The notes below the pieces were generated by a model that ran no database searches, was not told the origin of the DNA, and saw only the letters and a list, made by a program, of their open reading frames with translations. The translations under genes were made by a program, and so were the position numbers. Of a stretch of DNA of 45,391 nt, positions 8,961 to 16,498 are shown in pieces. The first letter of the stretch is position 1. The number at the start of each line of letters is the position of its first letter. Source of the stretch: an uncultured Clostridia bacterium (GTDB taxonomy: Bacteria > Bacillota > Clostridia > TANB77 > CAG-508). The stretch covers positions 1 through 45,391 of the forward strand of contig CANQXD010000008.1 in NCBI GenBank assembly GCA_947627755.1, read 5' to 3'.

Positions 8961-9767
8961 ATGAACAAAGAAGGCACAATGGGTAAACCTGATAATGGTA
9001 CATCTAAACTAGCGTTATTACGCCAAAATAGAAGTATCCAGAAACAAGAAGTCAACATAGAAAAAGCAATTGATGGCTATGTTTCCTCAATTGATAGTCA
9101 AACATTAATAGAAGAAATTGCACGGAATTCATCTATTGTAAATTTGATTATTGATTGTAGTGGTTCTATGGAAGGAACATCGCAAGTAATTGCACGGGAA
9201 ATCAATAGATTTGCTATAAGGCAGGCAGCCAAAATTTACACAACAAAGATTTCTCTTACTGTATTTGACGATGAGGTTTATCAAAAATTCGGTAAACAAG
9301 ATGTAAAACAATTCGTACCTATTCAACCATGGCGTTGCAATGGAGGAACCAACATTTATGATGCACTATTTAGCGCTATCACTCCAGTTCTTAAAACAGA
9401 TGCTAACCACAAACTACACTTACTAATAACAGATGGACAAAATGGAAGTAGTAGACACACACAAGAAGAAGTATATCAATTAATTACAAGTAGGATACAA
9501 AGTGGTGAGCATATTTTCTTATTGTACAATAATGAGTATGAAAGTGGTGCTAAAGAGTACGCATTAGAACTTGGAGTAAAATCTAATAATGCCGTGAACT
9601 TCAATCGGAATGGAGATGGAATCAAAATCATTTTTCAAACAATTGAAGACTTATTAGATGGACTTCGTACAAAAGGAACAGTTCCTGAAGATTGGGCAAA
9701 AGCAATCACAGCACATGCAGCCAATCCACTTGGCATTAAAGTAAGAGAAACATTGTACTTGGAATAA
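8961..9767 (+). CDS. von Willebrand factor A (vWA) domain protein
   Basis: A 268-residue cytoplasmic protein made mostly of one vWA domain with an apparently intact metal-ion-dependent adhesion site: DCSGS (DxSxS), the threonine in GGTNIYDAL, and the aspartate in LITDGQNG. No signal peptide or membrane segment. ATG 8961 has AAGGAGG at the right distance; an upstream in-frame start lacks a ribosome binding site. It is followed by a hairpin and then a J-domain gene, and the two form a cassette with one promoter and a strong terminator. Codon use is unlike its neighbours (CGG used for Arg at 9123-9125, more GC), suggesting transfer. It resembles TerY-like stand-alone vWA proteins; the partner and role are unknown. 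Confidence 0.88.
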   Translation: MNKEGTMGKPDNGTSKLALLRQNRSIQKQEVNIEKAIDGYVSSIDSQTLIEEIARNSSIVNLIIDCSGSMEGTSQVIAREINRFAIRQAAKIYTTKISLTVFDDEVYQKFGKQDVKQFVPIQPWRCNGGTNIYDALFSAITPVLKTDANHKLHLLITDGQNGSSRHTQEEVYQLITSRIQSGEHIFLLYNNEYESGAKEYALELGVKSNNAVNFNRNGDGIKIIFQTIEDLLDGLRTKGTVPEDWAKAITAHAANPLGIKVRETLYLE

Positions 9768-9774
9768 TTAGTTG

Positions 9775-9820
9775 TTGAGTAGAACGCTGTAAACAATTAT
9801 TTTTACAGCGCTCTACTCAA
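9775..9820 (+). promoter_or_regulatory. Strong intercistronic hairpin in the vWA/J cassette
   Basis: Arms of 19 bases (9775-9793 and 9802-9820) match with a single mismatch. No T-run follows, so it probably does not fully terminate. It could be an attenuator or a stabilising element that sets the ratio of the vWA to the J protein. Confidence 0.6.
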
Positions 9821-9845
9821 AAATAGCCAATAGGAGGAAAAAAGA

Positions 9846-12563
9846 ATGACGTATTATGAAGTTTTAGGTGTTGACCGAAACGCAAATGAAAAAGCCATAA
9901 AAGCAGCACACAGAAAGCTTTCAAAGAAATGGCACCCGGATACAGCTCAAGCCCGAGGTGAAGAAGAGGAATTTGCAAAGAAGGAAATGCAAGAGATTAA
10001 CGAGGCATATGCTACATTAATTGATCCAAAGAAACGGGCTATGTATGATGCACAAAATCTAGTTTCTACAAATGTTTATGAGTATTATGCAAAAAAGCAA
10101 AACAAAGAAGAAAATGGTAAGGAGAAAACAAATGTAGAAATAGAAAAAGAAAAACAGCGCAAAGCCGTTTTACAGTTTCTAGATGTAGAATTTCAACACA
10201 AAAATGAAATACTGGAAATGTTTGCTGAACTTGCTACTGGTGCAATGAATTATACATTTTCTGAAGAAGAATATCTGGAATATCGTGAATTAATACTTGA
10301 AGAACAGCAAGATTGTATAAAAAAAATTCAAGAGATTGCTGCAGTAACAAAGAAAAAACAAATTACCGGTTTAGAGGAAAACTTTAGGCAGGCAGAAAAA
10401 GTGGTAAAAGAACTAACGAGAAAAGGTAACGAAGCACCAAAGTCATTAAAAGAGGCTCATTATATGGAAGAAACCAGAATATTAACGAAGAAGATTCACA
10501 ATTTAATGAATGGTTTTCGTGACAGAGTTAATTCTATAACTGGATTTGATTTATTAGATAAAACCTGGGAATTTACAAACGATGAAGAGTTAAATTCTGT
10601 TCGTGAAGCACACAAAAATGAGGTGATAAAACTTTTATCAGACATACAGTGGATACAAGAGACGGCATCTGCACGTAAAATTAAAATTGGATTAATCAAT
10701 ATGTCAAACTCGAGAAAATCATATGATAGGGAAGAAATTACTCTTGATGAGTGTAAAAGTCGAGTCGAAAAATGCAAACAAGTTCTTGACTTAAATTTGC
10801 AAGGATTACGCGAAAAGTTTTGGAAGGAGCGGTGCAGATATGTAAAAGATGAAACAGGAAAAACTGTTTTAGATGGAATGAAGTCAATATACCAAGCAGA
10901 ACAGTATGAAGGAAACTTTATCTGTCCTCCCAACATAGAGAAGATTAGATACTATGCTCTATATTGGTTAAAGAATATTCATTCTATTTCCATTCCAGCT
11001 CACCTTATAAACACCGATACTACAATAGAATTGCCAAATGAAAGTGCATTAAAACATCTTATTTTTACTTTTGACAAACAACAGCAAGTAGTAGATATTT
11101 CAAAAATTGATGCTGAAATCATCATCAAAAAAGGCGATTATATCTGCGTAAGTGGCGGACCATTTTCAAATCATAGCTTTGCATTAGTTGATGAAAAATG
11201 TGTATATATTTACGATAACAAAAAACTATGCAAGTTAAGTGATGTCAAAAGTATAAATGAACTTAAAAAATTAAGTAGTTTGTGGCGCTCATACTCAGAC
11301 TGGGAAAATTGCCAGTTACAAATTCACGCATGGGCACAGGTAACCAAAAAACTTCCTTATCCTGAACTTATGAGGTATTTCCCTACTTCGACTGAATTCA
11401 TCAAGGAATGGGTTAAACTAGACAAAACGAATTTTGATAATGCCTTCTTAGCAAGTGATGAAAAAACAAGAACAAGAGTCATTCGTTTATACATCGCTCT
11501 TGGTGCATTAAATGGAGACTATTGTCATGCACAGGCAGAGTGGTTAATTTCAAGGTTAGATGTCAGTAAAATGTACCGTTCAAGGTTGGAGCGCAGTTTC
11601 AAAGAAGTAGAAATGAATCAAGATCCTATGTTTTATGTTCAAACATCAGCCGTTAATTTGATCCAAGAGAATATCAACAATCAGGAATTTTTACCTTATA
11701 TTTTTGCCTTCTTAGAAGGAAATAAAATGTTCCAAACGGAGGCAAAAAAGGCAAATGTTGCTCTTTCACCAGAATTTATTATGAAGACTGCTCCACAGTA
11801 TATATTCCACAAAAAAGTCGATGTTATAACAGATTTTGTGAAAGAACTGTTTGAAGCAGAACAGAATATTGAAGGGAAAGTTGCTGAAAAAATTCTTGAT
11901 TTGTACAATGTTGTGCAAAGAAAATTAGGAGGCGGTTTAGACAAAAATATTATTACAACTGTAGACAAAGACAAGAGTTCTACAATGCACTATCGGTTTT
12001 TTGATATAGGAGCATTAGGAACTTATTTAGCATTTGCAAAATCATTCTACTCAAAAGAAAAGTCCCAAAAGTCCAACTTTTATGGTGTAGAAGCAGAAAA
12101 CGTATTTTTATCAAGTAATAGCCATGCAATAGAAATTGTAGATGGCGAAAATAAACGTATTGCCACAGTTATACTGAATTTATTTGATGAAGGTGAGTTA
12201 TTTGCAGATATCATGAGTTGTGAAAACGAAAGTATAGAGGTATTAGAAGCAATTAGGCGGGCCTTAATTGACCAAAAAAATTGTAATAATATCATAACAG
12301 GAATTTCGATTGGTATGAATGAACCTGCAAGAACCACTCGCTACAATAATTGGCGTAGAGTGATTCAAAATGCAAATGAAGATTGGGCTCGAAAGGTTAA
12401 GTGGATTAAGTTTGAGTACCTTTTTAAAAGCCAAATTCTTAGTATTTCCTATAAAGGATATCGTGCAAGGTTTATACTAGAAGGAAAAGAACAGAATCTT
12501 AATACTCCGAACCCGTATGATGATCCAAGAGTAAGTTCTAGAGAAGAACGTTCTTGGTGGTAA
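9846..12563 (+). CDS. Large J-domain (DnaJ-like) protein of unknown function
   Basis: A 905-residue protein. Residues 1-70 are a J-domain (YYEVLGVDRNANEKAIKAAHRKLSKKWHPD, with the HPD triad, then KRAMYDA), so it should recruit and stimulate an Hsp70. A charged helical linker (about 75-110) follows, then a long helical region (about 110-330) and 500 or more residues I cannot assign; there is no zinc-finger or DnaJ C-terminal substrate domain. No membrane segment. ATG 9846 follows TAGGAGGA. No Hsp70 gene is present in the window, so it would have to use a chromosomal DnaK. Contains several CGG arginine codons (for example 10035-10037 in the J-domain), unlike native genes. With the vWA gene it forms a likely horizontally acquired module. 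Confidence 0.88.
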   Translation: MTYYEVLGVDRNANEKAIKAAHRKLSKKWHPDTAQARGEEEEFAKKEMQEINEAYATLIDPKKRAMYDAQNLVSTNVYEYYAKKQNKEENGKEKTNVEIEKEKQRKAVLQFLDVEFQHKNEILEMFAELATGAMNYTFSEEEYLEYRELILEEQQDCIKKIQEIAAVTKKKQITGLEENFRQAEKVVKELTRKGNEAPKSLKEAHYMEETRILTKKIHNLMNGFRDRVNSITGFDLLDKTWEFTNDEELNSVREAHKNEVIKLLSDIQWIQETASARKIKIGLINMSNSRKSYDREEITLDECKSRVEKCKQVLDLNLQGLREKFWKERCRYVKDETGKTVLDGMKSIYQAEQYEGNFICPPNIEKIRYYALYWLKNIHSISIPAHLINTDTTIELPNESALKHLIFTFDKQQQVVDISKIDAEIIIKKGDYICVSGGPFSNHSFALVDEKCVYIYDNKKLCKLSDVKSINELKKLSSLWRSYSDWENCQLQIHAWAQVTKKLPYPELMRYFPTSTEFIKEWVKLDKTNFDNAFLASDEKTRTRVIRLYIALGALNGDYCHAQAEWLISRLDVSKMYRSRLERSFKEVEMNQDPMFYVQTSAVNLIQENINNQEFLPYIFAFLEGNKMFQTEAKKANVALSPEFIMKTAPQYIFHKKVDVITDFVKELFEAEQNIEGKVAEKILDLYNVVQRKLGGGLDKNIITTVDKDKSSTMHYRFFDIGALGTYLAFAKSFYSKEKSQKSNFYGVEAENVFLSSNSHAIEIVDGENKRIATVILNLFDEGELFADIMSCENESIEVLEAIRRALIDQKNCNNIITGISIGMNEPARTTRYNNWRRVIQNANEDWARKVKWIKFEYLFKSQILSISYKGYRARFILEGKEQNLNTPNPYDDPRVSSREERSWW

Positions 12564-12587
12564 TCAACCAAATGCAAATTGAAACAG

Positions 12588-12633
12588 CCTACCAATGTGT
12601 GCTTTAATGCATATGTTGGTAGGTTTCTTTTTT
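12588..12633 (+). terminator. Terminator of the vWA/J cassette
   Basis: CCTACCAATGTGTGC (12588-12602) pairs with GCATATGTTGGTAGG (12609-12623), 15 pairs counting G-U, followed by TTTCTTTTTT. The strongest terminator in this part of the window. Confidence 0.88.
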
Positions 12634-12723
12634 ATATAAATAACAAGAGCTTGCTATTTTCCTTTTTCTATAGTAAAATTTCGTTATAATAAGTACATAT
12701 TATAAAAAGGAATGGTAGCAAAA

Positions 12724-13563
12724 ATGCAAATAAAAGAATTACTAAAGCAAGGAAAAAACACATTAATTGAAAACAATATAGAAGATGCAAGCATTATTGC
12801 AAGAGTTCTATTACAATTTGTGTTAAACATAGACCAAATCAAATTACTACAAAAAGAAGAAGAGCAAGTAAGTAAAACACAAAAACAAAACTATGAAATA
12901 GTTTTGCAAAAAATTATAGAAGGAATACCACTTCAGTATATTACAAAAAAACAAGAATTTTACGGGCTATCATTTTATGTGGATGAAAATGTACTAATTC
13001 CACAGCCAGATACAGAAATTTTAGTAGAAGAAGTATTGGACATAGCAAAAAAAGAAAGCAAAGAAAAAATTTTAGATATATGCACAGGAAGCGGAGCAAT
13101 TGGAATTTCACTTGCATATAACCTGCCAAATGCTAATATTACCATGAGTGATATTAGTTTAGAAGCATTAGAAATAGCAAAAAAAAATAGTAAACAAAAT
13201 AAAGTATTAGAAAAAGTAAAAATCATTCACTCCAATTTATTTGAAAAAATAAAAGGCGACTATGATATAATTGTGTCAAATCCGCCATACATTGAGACAA
13301 GCGTTATTCCAACATTATCAAAACAAGTACAAAAAGAGCCACACATAGCATTAGACGGAGGAAAAGACGGACTATTCTTTTACCGTAAATTATTAAACGA
13401 AGCACCAAAATATTTAAAAGAAAAAGGCTATCTATGTATGGAGATAGGCTATGACCAAAAAGAAAAAGTAATAAAAATAGCACAAGAAACAGAAAAATAT
13501 GAAAAAATAGAAGCAAAGCAAGATTTAACTGGAAATGATAGAGTCATTATCTGCCAAAAGTAG
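12724..13563 (+). CDS. prmC: Release factor glutamine methyltransferase PrmC (HemK)
   Basis: PrmC methylates the glutamine of the GGQ motif in release factors RF1/RF2. About 279 residues: an N-terminal helical domain, then a Rossmann methyltransferase with ILDICTGSGAIGISLA (SAM binding) and the catalytic NPPY (SNPPYIETS). ATG 12724 is preferred because the AAAAAGG site abuts ATG 12712. A TATAAT at 12685-12690 suggests a promoter, without a clear -35. prfA, its frequent neighbour, is not adjacent; whiA follows. Confidence 0.93.
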   Translation: MQIKELLKQGKNTLIENNIEDASIIARVLLQFVLNIDQIKLLQKEEEQVSKTQKQNYEIVLQKIIEGIPLQYITKKQEFYGLSFYVDENVLIPQPDTEILVEEVLDIAKKESKEKILDICTGSGAIGISLAYNLPNANITMSDISLEALEIAKKNSKQNKVLEKVKIIHSNLFEKIKGDYDIIVSNPPYIETSVIPTLSKQVQKEPHIALDGGKDGLFFYRKLLNEAPKYLKEKGYLCMEIGYDQKEKVIKIAQETEKYEKIEAKQDLTGNDRVIICQK

Positions 13564-13697
13564 AAAGTAGCATTATTTTAATTGTAAGTTTTATAACAAA
13601 CAATGAATTGCACTAATAGTTAACATTAATGAATTACGCATTTTAAATACAACTGTAGGAGATAGTAATTAACAACAAAAAGGAGGAGAAAGTTAAA

Positions 13698-14621
13698 ATG
13701 TCATTCTCATCAGAATTAAAAGAAAATTTAAGTAAAATGGCAAACTTGAATAATAAAGAATTAGTAAAATATGAATTAATTGGCTATTTAATAAGTAATA
13801 ACACAACATACAATCAAAAGATAATTTGCTATTCAACAGTAAATGAATATAATATTAACCGTTTTAGCAAATTACTTTCAAATCTTGACATATTAAACTT
13901 TCAAATTGCATTAAAAGGAAAAACTTATCAAATTACTCTTCCTAAAATAGATTCAATAGAAGAAATTTCTTATGAAGAACAAGACATTATATTATCAACT
14001 TCATTTCAAGAAAAACTATCAAAAATAACAAATAAAAACACACAAGAAGAAATGACAATAAAAGCACTTATACGTGGAATATTCTTGGGAAGCGGAAGCG
14101 TAAATAATCCAGAAAATAAGTATCATTTAGAAATGATTTTATCAACGCAAAAAAGTGCGAACATCATAAAAGAAACTTTAGAAAAAGCAGAAATTCATAT
14201 AAAAACAATGCAAAGAAAAAGTGGTTTTTCATTGTACTTAAAAGAAGGAGAAGAAATTTCAAAATTATTAGCCTTTATAGGAGCCAACTCTGCAGTTTTA
14301 AAATTTGAAGAAATACGTGTACTAAGAGACATGAAAAATAATATAAATCGCAAAGTAAACTGTGAGACTGCAAACTTAAGCAAAACAATTACAGCTGCTG
14401 TAAAGCAAATAAACGCCATTCAAAAACTACAAAAAGAAGGAAAATTTGAAACATTACCAGAAACATTAAAAGAAATAGCAATATTGCGTTTAGAAAATCC
14501 AGATGCCTCTTTATCAGAACTAGGCCAAATGCTAAAAGAGCCAATAGGAAAATCCGGAGTAAACCATCGTCTAAAGCAATTAGAACAATTAAGTACCATT
14601 GGGGACGTTTCCTTTTGGTAG
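13698..14621 (+). CDS. whiA: DNA-binding protein WhiA
   Basis: WhiA is a Gram-positive protein with a degenerate homing-endonuclease fold and a C-terminal helix-turn-helix; it acts in cell division and sporulation-linked control. The 307-residue product shows RGIFLGSGSVNNPENKYHLEM (LAGLIDADG-like) and the C-terminal HTH region (LRLENPDASLSELGQML to SGVNHRLKQLEQLS). ATG 13698 has AGGAGGAG upstream. The last eight or so residues (TIGDVSFW) and the stop are encoded by a REP-like palindrome. Confidence 0.93.
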   Translation: MSFSSELKENLSKMANLNNKELVKYELIGYLISNNTTYNQKIICYSTVNEYNINRFSKLLSNLDILNFQIALKGKTYQITLPKIDSIEEISYEEQDIILSTSFQEKLSKITNKNTQEEMTIKALIRGIFLGSGSVNNPENKYHLEMILSTQKSANIIKETLEKAEIHIKTMQRKSGFSLYLKEGEEISKLLAFIGANSAVLKFEEIRVLRDMKNNINRKVNCETANLSKTITAAVKQINAIQKLQKEGKFETLPETLKEIAILRLENPDASLSELGQMLKEPIGKSGVNHRLKQLEQLSTIGDVSFW

Positions 14622-14636
14622 ATATGTCCCCAATGG
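14596..14636 (+). repeat. REP-like palindrome, copy 2, spanning the whiA stop
   Basis: Perfect 11-bp arms CCATTGGGGAC (14596-14606) and GTCCCCAATGG (14626-14636). The 15-mer TTGGGGACGTTTCCT (14599-14613) is identical to copy 1 at 6310-6324. It supplies the end of the whiA coding sequence and the spacer before hemW. Confidence 0.75.
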
Positions 14637-14649
14637 AGCAGAAAGGAGT

Positions 14650-15795
14650 GTGTTAAAAATAAAAGAATTAGGAATTTACGTACATATTCCTTTTTGCAAG
14701 CGAAAGTGCTATTATTGTGATTTTATTTCTTATGCAAATAAAGAAGAATGTATTGAAGAATATATAGAAACATTAAAAAAGGAAATAAAGCAAGAAGCAA
14801 ATAAAAAGGAATATGAAATAACAACTATTTATATAGGAGGAGGTACTCCTTCTTTTATAAATGCCAAATATATAGAAGAAATAATAAATACAATAAAAGA
14901 AAATTATAGAATAGCCCAAAAGCCAGAAGTAACAATAGAAATAAATCCAGGAACAGTTAACAAAGAAAAATTACAAATTTATAAAAAAATAGGAATCAAT
15001 CGTATAAGTATTGGTTTGCAATCAACAAATAATGAACTATTAAAGCAAATAGGTAGAATCCATACATATAAGGAATTTTATAATTGTTATCAAAATGCAA
15101 GAAAAGTAGGAATTCAAAACATCAACGTAGATTTAATGCTGGGATTGCCAAATCAGACACTGCAAGATTTAGAAGAAAGTATAAACACTGTAATTTCTTT
15201 GAATCCAGAACATATTTCACTTTATTCTCTTATTGTAGAAGAAAATACAAAAATGCAAGAAATGGTAGAAAAAAGACAAGTTACTTTGCCAGAAGAAGAT
15301 TTAGAAAGAGAAATGTATTGGAAAGCAAAGAAAGAATTAGAACAAAACGGATATGTTCATTATGAAATATCTAATTTTGCAAAAATAGGATATGAGTCAA
15401 AGCACAATATGAATTGCTGGCTTCAGAAAGAATACTTAGGATTTGGAGTAGCAGCTCACTCGTATTTTAATGGCAAGAGATATTGCAATACTAATTCTAT
15501 AAAAGAGTACTGCGAAAATATAAAAGAAGGAAACTTAATTAAAAATCGAACAATTTGTGAAATTCAAACAGAAGAAGATAAGAAAAAAGAATATATGTTA
15601 CTAGGTTTAAGAAAAATAGAAGGAGTAAACATTCAAGATTTTAAAAATAAATTTACTCAAAATCCTATTTACTTATTCCGAAATGAACTAGAAAAATTAG
15701 TTCAACAAGAATTGATAGAAATTGATTTAAATCAAATAAAATTAACTAATAAAGGCTTAGATTTAGCAAATCTAGTATGGGAAGAATTTGTATAA
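14650..15795 (+). CDS. hemW: Radical SAM heme chaperone HemW (HemN-like)
   Basis: HemW proteins are radical SAM enzymes related to coproporphyrinogen dehydrogenase that are thought to handle heme. The 381-residue product has the cluster motif HIPFCKRKCYYCDF (CxxxCxxC), then GGGTPSF and EINPGT, and the C-terminal HemN domain. The start is probably GTG 14650, although GAAAGGAG (14641-14648) is unusually close; the same frame stays open upstream through the REP-like palindrome. No other heme gene is present here. Confidence 0.9.
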   Translation: MLKIKELGIYVHIPFCKRKCYYCDFISYANKEECIEEYIETLKKEIKQEANKKEYEITTIYIGGGTPSFINAKYIEEIINTIKENYRIAQKPEVTIEINPGTVNKEKLQIYKKIGINRISIGLQSTNNELLKQIGRIHTYKEFYNCYQNARKVGIQNINVDLMLGLPNQTLQDLEESINTVISLNPEHISLYSLIVEENTKMQEMVEKRQVTLPEEDLEREMYWKAKKELEQNGYVHYEISNFAKIGYESKHNMNCWLQKEYLGFGVAAHSYFNGKRYCNTNSIKEYCENIKEGNLIKNRTICEIQTEEDKKKEYMLLGLRKIEGVNIQDFKNKFTQNPIYLFRNELEKLVQQELIEIDLNQIKLTNKGLDLANLVWEEFV

Positions 15796-15955
15796 TAAGA
15801 AAGTATTTACGACGGGGAAAACAGCAATAAAGTAGAAAATTTAATCAAGTAAGATATTAATGAAGTAAAAAAATTAATTTTAATAATAAGAAAAAGATTT
15901 AATTTTAATTGTGACTCGTAAATGAAAATGTCTCAAAAAAAATTTAATTTTAATA
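15796..15955 (+). repeat. Gene-free AT-rich region with three TTAATTTTAAT repeats
   Basis: TTAATTTTAAT occurs at 15874-15884, 15899-15909 and 15944-15954; the last directly abuts the -35 of the tRNA-like unit, where it could act as an UP-element or binding site. No gene seen. Confidence 0.55.
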
Positions 15956-15984
15956 TTGACATAAATATAAAATTGTGTTAATAT
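15956..15984 (+). promoter_or_regulatory. Consensus promoter of the tRNA-like RNA unit
   Basis: TTGACA at 15956-15961, a 17-base spacer and TAATAT at 15979-15984. A near-consensus promoter; transcription should start near 15991. Confidence 0.8.
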
Positions 15985-16020
15985 ATAAAGCATAATTAAG
16001 AGATTATTCTCATTTGTTTA

Positions 16021-16090
16021 GGCTCGGTAGGTCAGTGGTAGACTGCTAGTACTCACCCTAGAAACAGAGGTTCGATTCCTCTCCTCGCCG
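16021..16090 (+). ncRNA. tRNA-like RNA 1 with non-canonical anticodon arm
   Basis: Seventy bases fold as a tRNA: D-arm GGUC/GACU with GG in the loop and a T-arm AGAGG-UUCGAUU-CCUCU. The acceptor (GGCUCGG with CCUCGCC) has two adjacent mismatches (U-C, C-U). The anticodon arm is four pairs (CUAG/CUAG) closing an eight-base loop UACUCACC, one base short of a normal arm overall and without U33 in a standard place, so no anticodon can be assigned. No CCA is encoded, although both ordinary tRNAs in this window encode it. Could be a degenerate tRNA, a frameshift-type tRNA or a structural RNA. Confidence 0.65.
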
Positions 16091-16113
16091 TTAAAACGAT
16101 TATTTCGTTTTAA
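16091..16113 (+). other. Hairpin linking the two tRNA-like RNAs
   Basis: TTAAAACGA (16091-16099) pairs with TCGTTTTAA (16105-16113) immediately after tRNA-like 1. It could be a processing site between the two domains. Confidence 0.55.
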
Positions 16114-16123
16114 AAAATAGTTT

Positions 16124-16198
16124 GGGGCAATAGTTCAATGGTAGAACGCTACAACCGCATGTAATTAGAAATTGAGGGTTCGACCCCCTCTTGCCCCT
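16124..16198 (+). ncRNA. tRNA-like RNA 2, tRNA-Gly-like body with expanded anticodon arm
   Basis: Seventy-five bases: perfect acceptor GGGGCAA/UUGCCCC, D-arm GUUC/GAAC with loop AAUGGUA as in many tRNA-Gly, perfect T-arm GAGGG-UUCGACC-CCCUC and discriminator U73 (typical of bacterial Gly and Cys tRNAs). The segment between D- and T-arms is 25 rather than about 22 bases. CUACA can pair with UG and UAG around a four-base bulge, leaving the loop ACCGCA; or UAC/GUA closes an eight-base loop AACCGCAU. The loop holds ACC (a Gly anticodon) followed by G, but no U33. No encoded CCA. A standard tRNA is unlikely; see findings. Confidence 0.65.
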
Positions 16199-16250
16199 TT
16201 GGACTGCTCATAGTCAAAGTATTAAAAAATAGTATTTGTATAACGGAAAA

Positions 16251-16279
16251 AGAGAGTAGATATTTCTACTTTCTTTTTT
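16251..16279 (+). terminator. Terminator of the tRNA-like unit
   Basis: AGAGAGTAGA (16251-16260) pairs with TCTACTTTCT (16265-16274) and is followed by a T-run. It closes a unit of about 290 bases. Between it and tRNA-like 2 lies another short hairpin (about 16196-16219). Confidence 0.8.
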
Positions 16280-16498
16280 CGTACGACATTGTAATATTGC
16301 TAACCACATAGAGAAATATAAGTTATCCATTGTGAAATAAGCGTGTATCAAAAAAATTAATCTGTATAAGAGGGAAGAATTTGTAATTTAACAAATGTAT
16401 TACAAAAACATAACATTTATGTAATATTTTCAAATATTATTGTGAAAAAAGAGAAAAAATGTTATTTTTTAATATAGATAAAAGTAAAGGAGCAAAAT
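16280..16498 (+). other. Gene-free upstream region of the papain-like protease gene
   Basis: AT-rich, with imperfect inverted repeats around 16390-16435. No clear -35/-10 pair and no gene were found; a ribosome binding site AAAGGAG precedes the protease start. Confidence 0.4.

Noticed and set aside
16150..16170. Reading tRNA-like 2 as tRNA-Cys because GCA occurs in its loop
   Set aside because: GCA cannot be placed at positions 34-36 with a paired stem and U33; the CysRS features are not otherwise supported.
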